A stretch of DNA of 27,066 nucleotides from DATGFB01 sp032160545 (GTDB lineage Bacteria > Actinomycetota > Actinomycetes > Mycobacteriales > Jatrophihabitantaceae), in the NCBI GenBank assembly GCA_032160545.1, contig JAVHVN010000209.1, positions 1 through 27,066 of the forward strand. Reading direction: 5' to 3'. The notes beneath the pieces are model-generated. The model saw only the letters and a program-made list of their open reading frames with translations. It was not told the origin of the DNA and did not search any database. Shown in pieces: positions 15,325 through 22,489 of the stretch. Position numbers and translations under genes: made by a program. Positions within the stretch are counted from its first letter, which is position 1. Each line of letters starts with the position of its first letter.

Positions 15325-16553
15325 CCTGGGCCGACATCCTGGCCAACAGCTGGGACGCCATTCGAAGCCACAAGATGCGCTCGGCGCTGACGTCACTCGG
15401 CATCCTGATCGGAATCGCGGCGGTAGTCCTCACCGTCGGCCTCGGTCAGGGCGCGCAGAACAAGGTCTCGGGGCAACTGAGCGCGCTGGGCGGCAACCTG
15501 CTGATCGTCTCCCCCGGCAGCTCGACGACCGGTGGCGTTCGCGGTGGCTTCGGGTCGGCGTCCACGCTGACGATGTCCGACGCCCAGGCGCTCTCGTCGT
15601 CCGTCGCCGCCCCGGACATCGGCGGGGTCGCGCCGATCCTGCAGTCGAACTCGAAGGAGCTCGACAACGGCGCGACGAACTGGACGACGACGGTGGTCGG
15701 GACGACCCAGCCGTGGCTCTCGGTGCGTGGTCGGACGTTGTCGTCCGGCCGGTTCATCACCGCAGCCGACGAGTCGTCGGCCGCGGCCGTCACCGTGCTC
15801 GCGTCGGACACCGCCACCCAGTTGTTCGGCCCGGTCGACCCGGTCGGGCAGAACGTGACGATCAACGGGACGCCCTACCAGGTCGTCGGCGTGCTGACCT
15901 CGGCCGGATCGGACTCGACGACCAACCTCGACGACCAGGCGATCGTGCCGTTCAGCACGGCATCGCAGCGGATCGTCGGCGGATCGAGCAGGACCTCGGT
16001 CCAGACGATCTACGTCAAGGCCGCCTCGCCGAGCAAGCTCAGTGCGGCGTACCAGGAGACCAGCACGATCCTGGCGAACCGGCACGCCCTCACGTCGTCC
16101 TCGACGACAGACTTCACGATCACCACGCAGCAGTCGGTGCTCTCGACGACCTCGTCGGTCGACAGCACGCTGACCACCCTGCTCATGGGCGTGGCCGCAC
16201 TGGCGCTGCTGGTCGGCGGCATCGGCGTCATGAACATCATGCTGGTGTCGGTCAAGGAACGGACTCGCGAGATCGGCCTGCGCAAGGCACTCGGCGGCAC
16301 GCCCACGACGATCCGGCGGCAGTTCCTGTCGGAGGCATCGATCCTCGGGCTCACCGGCGGATTGCTCGGTGTTGCCAGCGGCGTTGGCGGCGCCTTGATA
16401 CTGCCGCACTTCATCTCCAACCCCATCACCATCTCGGTGCCCTGGGTGCTGATCTCGATCGCCGTCGCGATCGCGATCGGCGTCGGCTTCGGGGTGTATC
16501 CCGCCGCACGGGCGGCTCGGCTGTCGCCGATCGACGCGCTGCGAAGCGAATGA
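15321..16553 (+). CDS. MacB-like ABC transporter permease (FtsX domain)
   Basis: The 410-residue permease has the MacB layout: one membrane helix after a short cytoplasmic start (about 20-43; RSALTSLGILIGIAAVV), a large extracytoplasmic domain (about 45-280, Ser/Thr-rich), then three helices at the C-terminus with the FtsX-type motif MNIMLVSVKERTREIGLRKALGG and a final YPAARAARLSPIDALRSE. MacB-type pumps do not channel substrate through the membrane but transmit ATP-driven motion to extracytoplasmic partners, here the fusion proteins. The ATG overlaps the ATPase stop (ATGA). The substrate is unknown; antibiotic or peptide export is typical of the family. Confidence 0.95.
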   Translation: MTWADILANSWDAIRSHKMRSALTSLGILIGIAAVVLTVGLGQGAQNKVSGQLSALGGNLLIVSPGSSTTGGVRGGFGSASTLTMSDAQALSSSVAAPDIGGVAPILQSNSKELDNGATNWTTTVVGTTQPWLSVRGRTLSSGRFITAADESSAAAVTVLASDTATQLFGPVDPVGQNVTINGTPYQVVGVLTSAGSDSTTNLDDQAIVPFSTASQRIVGGSSRTSVQTIYVKAASPSKLSAAYQETSTILANRHALTSSSTTDFTITTQQSVLSTTSSVDSTLTTLLMGVAALALLVGGIGVMNIMLVSVKERTREIGLRKALGGTPTTIRRQFLSEASILGLTGGLLGVASGVGGALILPHFISNPITISVPWVLISIAVAIAIGVGFGVYPAARAARLSPIDALRSE

Positions 16554-16603
16554 CCACGGTCCCGGACCGATTCCCAACCCGCGACAAGAAGGACGAATCT
16601 CTG

Positions 16604-17422
16604 ATGCACCGATTCAGCAATGCACGTTCCCGCTCGACGCTGGCGGCCGCCGGCATCGCCGTCGCCATGGTGAGTCTCGCGGCGTGTGGTGGCGGGTCGT
16701 CGGGCGCGAGTACGCCGTCGACGTCTGCTGCGGCCGGAGGCGGAGCCGCAGCGGCCGGCGGGGGCGGTGCCGCCGGGGGCGCGAACGCGCCCGCGGCGTC
16801 CGGCCTCATCGCGGCCGTGTCCGGCTCGACGATGCAGGTTCAGAGCCAGCAGAACGGGCAGGTCGCGGTCACGTGGAGCGGGACGACGTCGTTCACCGAC
16901 ACGGTGCCGACCACGCTCAGCGCCGTCAAGACCGGTGACTGCGTGTTCGCGGCCGGTGCCAGCGGCAGCTCACCGACGGCCACCAGCTTCACCGCCGCGA
17001 CGATGAGCGTCAGCCCGGCCGTCAACGGAAGCTGCGGCGCGGGCCGCGGCGGCGCCGGGCAGGGAGCCCGGCCTACGCGGTCCGGCTTCCCTGGTGGAGG
17101 ACGGCCGTCCGGGGCCCCGGGTGGCGGCGCCGGAACGGCCATCGCCAACGGGTCGGTGACCTCGGTGTCCGGGTCGACCATCGTGGTCGCCTCGCAGGCC
17201 GGCGGCTCGAGCCCGACCAGCCGCACGGTCACAGTGGGCAGCAGCACCAAGCTCACCACCATGGCGAAGGCGACATCGAGCGCGGCGACGGTCGGCAAGT
17301 GCGCGACGGTCCAAGGCACCGCTGACTCGAGCGGCACCGTCGCGGCTACGTCCGTCCGGATCACCGACGCCGTCAGCGGTCAGTGCGGCGGTCGTTTCGG
17401 CGCGGGAGCGAACGGTGGCTGA
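16604..17422 (+). CDS. Secreted lipoprotein with two DUF5666-like repeats
   Basis: The 272-residue product has a good lipoprotein signal: MHRFSNARSR, a hydrophobic stretch, and lipobox SLAAC with Cys28 as the predicted lipidation site. After a Gly/Ala-rich linker come two related repeats: about 67-148 (GLIAAVSGSTMQVQS...GDCVF...NGSCGAG) and about 182-265 (NGSVTSVSGSTIVVAS...GKCATVQ...SGQCGGR). They resemble DUF5666-type beta domains, an impression rather than a proven match. Each repeat carries one Cys pair (C113/C144 and C233/C261), likely disulfides. An in-frame ATG at 16550 overlaps the permease stop, but ATG 16604 follows AAGGA and gives the proper signal peptide. It may be a surface partner of the exporter. 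Confidence 0.8.
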   Translation: MHRFSNARSRSTLAAAGIAVAMVSLAACGGGSSGASTPSTSAAAGGGAAAAGGGGAAGGANAPAASGLIAAVSGSTMQVQSQQNGQVAVTWSGTTSFTDTVPTTLSAVKTGDCVFAAGASGSSPTATSFTAATMSVSPAVNGSCGAGRGGAGQGARPTRSGFPGGGRPSGAPGGGAGTAIANGSVTSVSGSTIVVASQAGGSSPTSRTVTVGSSTKLTTMAKATSSAATVGKCATVQGTADSSGTVAATSVRITDAVSGQCGGRFGAGANGG

Positions 17423-19385
17423 CACGACGAAGTCACGCGCGGACCTGCGACGGGCGAAGCGCGTGCGCCGGCGCCGTCGCCGGATCATCGCAGTGGCAAC
17501 CGGGGTTGCGGTGGTGGGCGGCGGCAGCGCTGCCATCGCCGCAACGGCCGACACCGGCCCGTCCCTGCAGCTGGGCACCGTGGAACTGGGAACGGTGACG
17601 CAGACGGTCGAGTCTTCCGGAACGGTCAGCGCGTCGTTGAAGCAGACGGCCCAGTTCCCGGTCTCGGGCACGGTGAAGTCCGTGGCGGTTCAGATCGGTG
17701 ACACGGTGAAGGCCGGTCAGACCCTCGCCACGCTGGACACCACCACACTGCAGACGACGGTCGACTCCGTCGCGGCGTCGCTTGCCGCGGCCCAGCAGAA
17801 ACTGTCTGCCGACGAGAGTGGCCAGGTCTCGGCCGGGACGTCCGGTGGCGGCGGTTCATCCGGCACGGGCACTGCCACGCTCTCCGCTGCCCAGACCGCG
17901 CTGACGCCCGCCAGCACGGCTGCGCCGGCCAGCGGTGCACCGACCCTGCTGGCGGCGACGGCGCCGACCAAGCCGGCGGCCTCGACGGGCTCCACCGCCG
18001 CAGTGACCAAGGCCCAGGGCGCCGTCATCGCCGCTCAGAAGCAGGTGGACGCCGCGCAGACGGAACTCGACGCAGCACAGAAGCAGGTCGACGCCGACAT
18101 CACCCAGAACACCAAACTGCGCGACGCGCAGGTTGCTGCCTGCGCAACGACCTCGACGCCGAGCACGCCGTCGACGCCGACGTCGACAGCGACCTCAGCG
18201 CCGGCGAACACCACCTCCGCCGATTGCACCACCGCCTCGAACGCGTACGCGGCGTACGCCGACACCCTCTCGACCGACGCCGCCGCGGTGGACGCCAAGC
18301 TCTCCGCTCAGGACGGCTACCTGAAGACGCTCGACCAAGCGATCACGGCGCTGGACCAGGCCGTCTCGCAGCTCAGCGCGTCCAGCGGCAGCTCCGGTGG
18401 CACTGGTAGCACCGGGGGTACGGGCAGCGGGAGTGGTTCCGGCAGCACGAGTCACAGCGGATCTGGCGGGACCGGTGCGCCGAGCGGCGCCACCGGGTCC
18501 GGCGGGTCGGGCGGATCGGGCGCGAGCTCGGGTGCGTCCGGCGGCAGTACCGGCGCAGGCGGCGGAACGGCCGGCGGGACCGGTGGATCGGGCGGCACGA
18601 GCGGTGGCGCTGCGGCCGGGGGTTCGACCGGCCAGCCTGCGAGCGCCAGCCAGCTGGCCGCGGACCAGGCCTCGATCGACGCGCTGAACGCCCAGCTGAC
18701 GGCGGCGAAGCAGAACCTGGCAGCGGCGACCCTCACCAGCCCGGTCGCCGGCGTCGTGGGCGCGATCGCGCTCGCTCCGGGCACGTCGTCGACCGGCGGG
18801 TCGATCACGATCATCGGCACCGGCATCGAGGGCGTGCAGACATCGGTGCCGCTCGGGCAGATCGACAGCGTCAAGATCGGGCAGCCGGTGAGCGTGGCCG
18901 CAGACGGCCAGACCGCTGCCCTGCACGGCACGGTCGAGTCGATCGGCCTGCTGAGCACGACATCGGGGTCGCGGACGACCGTGCCCGTGACCGTCCGGCT
19001 GGACGCGAAGACGCCTGCGATCCGCGACGGTGCGGGCGCCGACGTGGTCATCACCACGGGATCGGCGACGAGCGTGCAGGCCGTGCCGACGTCGGCAGTG
19101 CATCCGGGGCTCAACGGCTCCTACACCGTGACGGTCGTCAACGGCTCGAAGCAGAGTCCGGTGCGGGTCACGATCGGTCTGCAGGGCGCTGATCTCACTC
19201 AGGTCAAGTCCGGTCTGAAGACGGGCGAGAAGGTCGTGTTGGCCGACCCGTCCCAGCCGCTGCCGAGCAGCACCACCACCGGAGCCACGACCACCGGCCG
19301 CTTCGGCGGGGCCGGCGGTGGGTTCGTCGGCGGTGGTGGCTTCGGCGGCGCCGCCGGCGGCGGCACGGGCCGCACCGGAGGCTGA
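17415..19385 (+). CDS. Large membrane fusion protein with coiled-coil hairpin and Gly-rich regions
   Basis: The 656-residue product is an HlyD-type adaptor, longer than usual. An N-terminal basic block (RRAKRVRRRRRR, 12-23) precedes a membrane helix (about 24-45). The first lipoyl half is at about 77-112 (FPVSGTVKSVAVQIGDTVKAGQTLATLD). Helical segments rich in Ala/Gln/Asp (about 195-242 and 272-322) are joined by a Thr/Pro/Ser linker with two cysteines (C243, C271). A Gly/Ser stretch (323-410), another helix (411-438), the second lipoyl half (TSPVAGVVGAIALAPG) and barrel domains follow, and the end is Gly/Phe-rich. The GTG start overlaps the lipoprotein stop by eight bases (GTGGCTGA) after GGGAG. 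A second adaptor in the same operon is unusual; it may serve the same pump. Confidence 0.88.
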   Translation: MADTTKSRADLRRAKRVRRRRRRIIAVATGVAVVGGGSAAIAATADTGPSLQLGTVELGTVTQTVESSGTVSASLKQTAQFPVSGTVKSVAVQIGDTVKAGQTLATLDTTTLQTTVDSVAASLAAAQQKLSADESGQVSAGTSGGGGSSGTGTATLSAAQTALTPASTAAPASGAPTLLAATAPTKPAASTGSTAAVTKAQGAVIAAQKQVDAAQTELDAAQKQVDADITQNTKLRDAQVAACATTSTPSTPSTPTSTATSAPANTTSADCTTASNAYAAYADTLSTDAAAVDAKLSAQDGYLKTLDQAITALDQAVSQLSASSGSSGGTGSTGGTGSGSGSGSTSHSGSGGTGAPSGATGSGGSGGSGASSGASGGSTGAGGGTAGGTGGSGGTSGGAAAGGSTGQPASASQLAADQASIDALNAQLTAAKQNLAAATLTSPVAGVVGAIALAPGTSSTGGSITIIGTGIEGVQTSVPLGQIDSVKIGQPVSVAADGQTAALHGTVESIGLLSTTSGSRTTVPVTVRLDAKTPAIRDGAGADVVITTGSATSVQAVPTSAVHPGLNGSYTVTVVNGSKQSPVRVTIGLQGADLTQVKSGLKTGEKVVLADPSQPLPSSTTTGATTTGRFGGAGGGFVGGGGFGGAAGGGTGRTGG

Positions 19386-19478
19386 GCATGGTTCGACGGC
19401 GTCGTCCGGATCGGGCTCACATCGATTCCGGGATCCGACGCGAGGCAAGCTTCAGCTCGGTCCAGCAGCGTTGGTGTC

Positions 19479-20084
19479 ATGATCAACCGGCGCCACGGAC
19501 GGCGCACGAGGCGCCGTCCGTGGCGTGCGATCGGGACTGCGTGTGCTGTCGGGACGGCGTGCGTGTGCGTCCTGATCGCCGTTCTCGCGAGGCAGCGCGC
19601 GGCGGGGGCCGGCGGCTCGACGCCCCCGTCGTTGCCGGCGGCATCAGCGACGACACCGGCGACTCCCGACCCGCCCACCATGTCCTCTCCCGCCGGCTCC
19701 CCCGCCGCCTCGTCCACTGCGTCTCCGACGTCGACCGATGACGCCGCCGCTCTCGCAAACGCCGCGTCCACTCGGATCGCGCAGTCGCTTCCGGCCGGAG
19801 CCGTCTCGGTCGCGGCGACCGACCTGGACACCGGGCAGAGCTTCAGTTTCGGCGCGACGGCCGGCATGGTGACCGCGAGCGTGGTCAAGCTCGAACTGCT
19901 GGAGGTCCTGCTCCTGCAGCATCAGCGCAGTGGCACGCCACTCGACGACGACAGCGACGCCCTCATCACCGTGGACGGTGACCTGATCGCGATCTCCGTC
20001 CTGACCCAGCACAACAGCGACGAGCAGTCCGGCGTCACACTGGTCGAGTCCCTGGCGAAGATCGCCGCGGACGCCGTCGGGTAG
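19479..20084 (+). CDS. Internally deleted beta-lactamase-fold serine hydrolase, probably inactive
   Basis: The 201-residue product has an Arg-rich start, a membrane anchor (about 17-37), a Pro/Ser/Thr linker to about 85, then the opening of a class A beta-lactamase-like domain: GAVSVAATDLDTGQSFSFGA (107-126) and a catalytic SxxK, S134-V-V-K137. After DDDSDALIT (157-164) the sequence jumps to VDGDLIAISVLTQHNSDEQSG (165-185), which matches the last strand and helix of such proteins. The SDN and KTG regions, well over 100 residues, are missing, while the frame is kept. With SxxK but no SDN or KTG it is unlikely to be an active hydrolase. The ATG has no clear ribosome binding site. It may be a decaying remnant or a repurposed domain. 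Confidence 0.65.
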   Translation: MINRRHGRRTRRRPWRAIGTACAVGTACVCVLIAVLARQRAAGAGGSTPPSLPAASATTPATPDPPTMSSPAGSPAASSTASPTSTDDAAALANAASTRIAQSLPAGAVSVAATDLDTGQSFSFGATAGMVTASVVKLELLEVLLLQHQRSGTPLDDDSDALITVDGDLIAISVLTQHNSDEQSGVTLVESLAKIAADAVG

Positions 20085-20142
20085 GCCCGTGCTGCGACGC
20101 GATCCACGCGGCCGGGCTACCCGAGCAGTCCAGGAGGCGGGC

Positions 20143-21609
20143 ATGAGGCGACGGGTGCGCGGCGGCTCGTCGCCGCGCACGCTGTCACTGCGCACCCGGC
20201 TGCTCGTCGCGACGATCGGGCTGGCGGCGATCGGTATAGCCGCGACCGGCATCACCGCCTCGGTCCTGCTGCGCCACTACCTCGTGCAGCGGGTGGACCA
20301 GCAGCTCGGGGTCGGGCTGCGCGCCTTGCTGCGCCAGTCCACGGACGGCACCCGCCCCCCGCTGAAGGCCGGGTCGCCGGGGCAGCTGCCCACGCCGTAC
20401 ATCTTCACGCAGATCGATACCCACGGCGCGATCCAGCGCCAGTTCGGCGGGTCCCTCGAATCGGGCGATCCTCGTCCGGACGTCTCGAAGCTCGACACCG
20501 CCGCGGTCGTCGCTCACCACAGCTCCCCCTTCACGGTGCAAGCGGTCTCCGGCAGCGACTCGTTCCGCATCATCGCGGTCGAACGAAGCGATCACTCCGG
20601 CGCGGACACCGCAGCGATCTCGCTGCACAGCGTCAACTCGACCGTGCACCGGCTGGAGCTCGTCATCGGTAGCGTCAGCGCGCTCGTGCTCGTCCTGCTC
20701 GCCGCCCTCGGCACCCTCGCCGTTCGGCTCGGCCTGCGCCCGCTGGCCGACGTCGAGCACACCGCACATCGCATCGCCGAAGGCGACCTGTCGCAGCGGG
20801 TGAGCGGTGGCAGGCCCGGCACCGAGATCGGGCGGCTGGCGACGTCGCTGAACACGATGCTCAGCCAGATCGAGGCCGCATTCACCGATCGCGCGGCGAC
20901 CGAGGCGACGCTGCGCCGCTTCGTCGCCGACGCCAGCCACGAACTGCGCACGCCGTTGACGACGATCCGCGGCTATGCGGAGCTGTTCCGGCAGGGGGCG
21001 GTCACCGACCAGGCGGCCCACTTGCGGGCGACGAGCCGGATCGAGGCGGAGGCGACCCGGATGGGCCGGCTCGTGGACGACCTGCTGTTGCTCGCCGAAC
21101 TCGATCAGCCCGCCCGGCCACACCTGGCGCCGATCGGCAGCGCCGACCTCGCCACGCTCGTCTCGGACGCCGTGGCCGATGCGCGGGCGGCCGATCCCGA
21201 ACGCGACATCGGTTACGACGGCCCCGCCTCCGGCGTGCGCGTCCCGGTCGACGGTGACCGGCTGCGGCAGGTGCTGGCAAACCTGACGACGAACGCGCGG
21301 GTCCACACCCCGTCCGGCACACCGGTCACGGTGACTCTCACGAGCACGCCGAGCACCGCGCGACTCGAGGTGAGCGACCGAGGGCCGGGCATCGCCGCCG
21401 ACGACGTCTCCCGAATCTTCGAACGCTTCTACCGCACCGACACGAGCCGCTCGCGCGCGCGGGGCGGGACGGGGCTCGGGCTGGCCATCGTGCATGCGGT
21501 GGTCGCCGCCGCCGGAGGCACGGTCACGTGCGAGAGCATCGTGGGCGTGGGGACGACCTTCGCGGTCGAACTGCCAGTGTCACCGGCCGAACCGCGCCCG
21601 CAGCCATGA
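20143..21609 (+). CDS. Sensor histidine kinase, HAMP type, last gene of efflux operon
   Basis: The 488-residue kinase starts at ATG 20143, preceded by AGGAGG at ideal spacing; a GTG at 20089 in the same frame is less likely. Layout: basic start, membrane helix about 20-44, extracytoplasmic sensor about 48-170, second helix about 172-196, HAMP region LGLRPLADVEHTAHRIAEGDLSQRV (196-220), phospho-acceptor H266 in FVADASHELRTPLTTIRGYAE, N-box NLTTNARVHTP (380-390), DRGPGI (412-417) and GGTGLGLAIV (441-450). It resembles the kinase at 10956 in order and motifs, so the two systems look like duplicates. The regulator at 12493 has no adjacent kinase and is the likely partner. Confidence 0.94.
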   Translation: MRRRVRGGSSPRTLSLRTRLLVATIGLAAIGIAATGITASVLLRHYLVQRVDQQLGVGLRALLRQSTDGTRPPLKAGSPGQLPTPYIFTQIDTHGAIQRQFGGSLESGDPRPDVSKLDTAAVVAHHSSPFTVQAVSGSDSFRIIAVERSDHSGADTAAISLHSVNSTVHRLELVIGSVSALVLVLLAALGTLAVRLGLRPLADVEHTAHRIAEGDLSQRVSGGRPGTEIGRLATSLNTMLSQIEAAFTDRAATEATLRRFVADASHELRTPLTTIRGYAELFRQGAVTDQAAHLRATSRIEAEATRMGRLVDDLLLLAELDQPARPHLAPIGSADLATLVSDAVADARAADPERDIGYDGPASGVRVPVDGDRLRQVLANLTTNARVHTPSGTPVTVTLTSTPSTARLEVSDRGPGIAADDVSRIFERFYRTDTSRSRARGGTGLGLAIVHAVVAAAGGTVTCESIVGVGTTFAVELPVSPAEPRPQP

Positions 21610-21612
21610 AAC

Positions 21613-21642
21613 GGCCCAGCACATTCGCGCGGTAGCTGGGTC
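21613..21642. terminator. Candidate bidirectional terminator between convergent genes
   Basis: GGCCCAGC (21613-21620) and GCTGGGTC (21635-21642) can form an eight-pair stem (one G-U pair) with a 14-base loop in the 31-bp gap between the kinase and the convergent small gene, overlapping the latter's stop. No T-tract is present. Confidence 0.45.
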
Positions 21643-21835
21643 ATGCCGCGGCTGACGGGTGCCGAACCTCGCTGATGACGTCCACGGAATCGTGGCGCGC
21701 GAAGTGAAGCAGGAAGTCGAACTCCGCGGTCAGTACCGCGGTCGCGACCTCGTGCTCGACGGCGGTGACGTGCAGTCGCCAGTCGTTGAGGCGGATGACA
21801 TCTCCGACGGCTAGGTCTCGGGCTGGAATTCTCAT
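21641..21835 (-). CDS. Small 64-residue protein coupled to the WhiB-like gene
   Basis: The protein starts MRIPARDLAVGDVIRLNDWRL and continues through VTAVEHEVATAVLTAEFDFLL to a short SAAA end. The alternating pattern suggests a small all-beta, SH3-like barrel; there is no membrane segment, signal or cysteine. I recognise no named family. Its ATG overlaps the WhiB stop by four bases (ATGA), and no separate promoter is visible, so it is probably made in a fixed ratio with the WhiB protein. A role as partner of the WhiB protein is inference from this coupling only. The gene converges with the kinase at 20143-21609. Confidence 0.7.
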   Translation of the reverse strand: MRIPARDLAVGDVIRLNDWRLHVTAVEHEVATAVLTAEFDFLLHFARHDSVDVISEVRHPSAAA

Positions 21836-22206
21836 GATGGCCCCGCAGGATGATCGGAAAGTTGCCCGCTGACGGATCGATTTGCGCTGCGGCGGGCCTC
21901 CGCGACGCGACCGGTTTGCCGAATCGGGACCGAGATCCGCCGGCGTGTGCCCCGCGCGACGGCGTGGCGCTCGTCCTCGGACAGACCACCGACCACTCCG
22001 AACGGGATCGCGCTGGCGATCGCCCACCCGAGGCAGTCCTCGACTACGGGACAGGTACGGCACACCCGCTTGGCGACCTCGGTCTGCGCCTGCCCGGGGC
22101 CGGCCGTGCTCACCGGGAAGAACAGCTCCGGATCGTGGGCTCGGCAGGCCGCGCGGTCCAGCCATTCCAGGTCGGACGCCCTGGTAGTGATGCGGATCAC
22201 GGTCAT
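21832..22206 (-). CDS. WhiB-family iron-sulfur transcriptional regulator
   Basis: A 124-residue WhiB-like protein. The four cluster-binding cysteines are C21 (DRAACRAHDPELFFP), C49, C52 and C58 (CRTCPVVEDCLGWA), followed by the turn FGVVGGLSEDER (69-80). The usual GVWGG (or GIWGG) is GVVGG here, a Val in place of the Trp that in studied WhiB proteins packs against the sigma-factor region 4. A basic patch (GTRRRISVPIRQ) and a 25-residue Ser/Arg-rich tail follow. WhiB proteins are actinobacterial regulators that bind the principal sigma factor and sense redox or nitric oxide. The ATG at 22206 lacks a ribosome binding site, so the transcript might be near-leaderless. Coupled to the 64-residue gene. 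Confidence 0.95.
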   Translation of the reverse strand: MTVIRITTRASDLEWLDRAACRAHDPELFFPVSTAGPGQAQTEVAKRVCRTCPVVEDCLGWAIASAIPFGVVGGLSEDERHAVARGTRRRISVPIRQTGRVAEARRSANRSVSGQLSDHPAGPS

Positions 22207-22365
22207 GGCACTACTGTCGCCCCGCGGCGGGTGTGCTGTCGCCACGGCGAGCGCCCAACCTGGGTACCGGGTAGCAGGAATCTGTCGGTGCCGCGGACCA
22301 GCATTCCGGTGGCGGTGAACTGCGGCGCGGCGCGGACCGTAGCGCACCGAAGCGTCCACCAGTCC

Positions 22366-22389
22366 GGCGTACGCCTTCAGGCATACGCC
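22366..22389. promoter_or_regulatory. Paired 10-bp palindromes upstream of the ABC-2 exporter
   Basis: The 283-bp gap between the divergent WhiB and ABC genes holds a perfect palindrome GGCGTACGCC (22366-22375) and, four bases on, a near copy GGCATACGCC (22380-22389). Two tandem sites at 14-bp spacing suggest an operator. A TAGGTG-like -10 lies nearby (22398-22403) but is weak. Apart from this and the ribosome binding site at 22478-22483, nothing else stands out in the gap. Confidence 0.4.
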
Positions 22390-22489
22390 ACTGGCCATAG
22401 GTGCGCGCAAGACTGTGGCCGAGCGGCTGATGCCGGCATCGCCCGGGTCTCCATACGGTCGAGTTGTCCATCGAATCAAGGAGATCCTG

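Noticed and set aside
15393..16577. A 394-codon open frame antisense to the permease
   Set aside because: The permease on the other strand has complete MacB/FtsX motifs; the antisense product is Arg/Asp-rich without hydrophobic order.
19388..19741. A 117-codon open frame on the plus strand after fusion protein 2
   Set aside because: It overlaps the start of the deleted hydrolase in another frame, lacks a ribosome binding site and its product resembles nothing; the hydrolase frame has recognisable domain sequence.
20081..20120. Hairpin GTAGGCCCG / CGGGCTAC before the last kinase as an attenuator
   Set aside because: The stem needs a bulge, the loop is 23 bases and there is no T-tract; at this GC content such pairings are common by chance.
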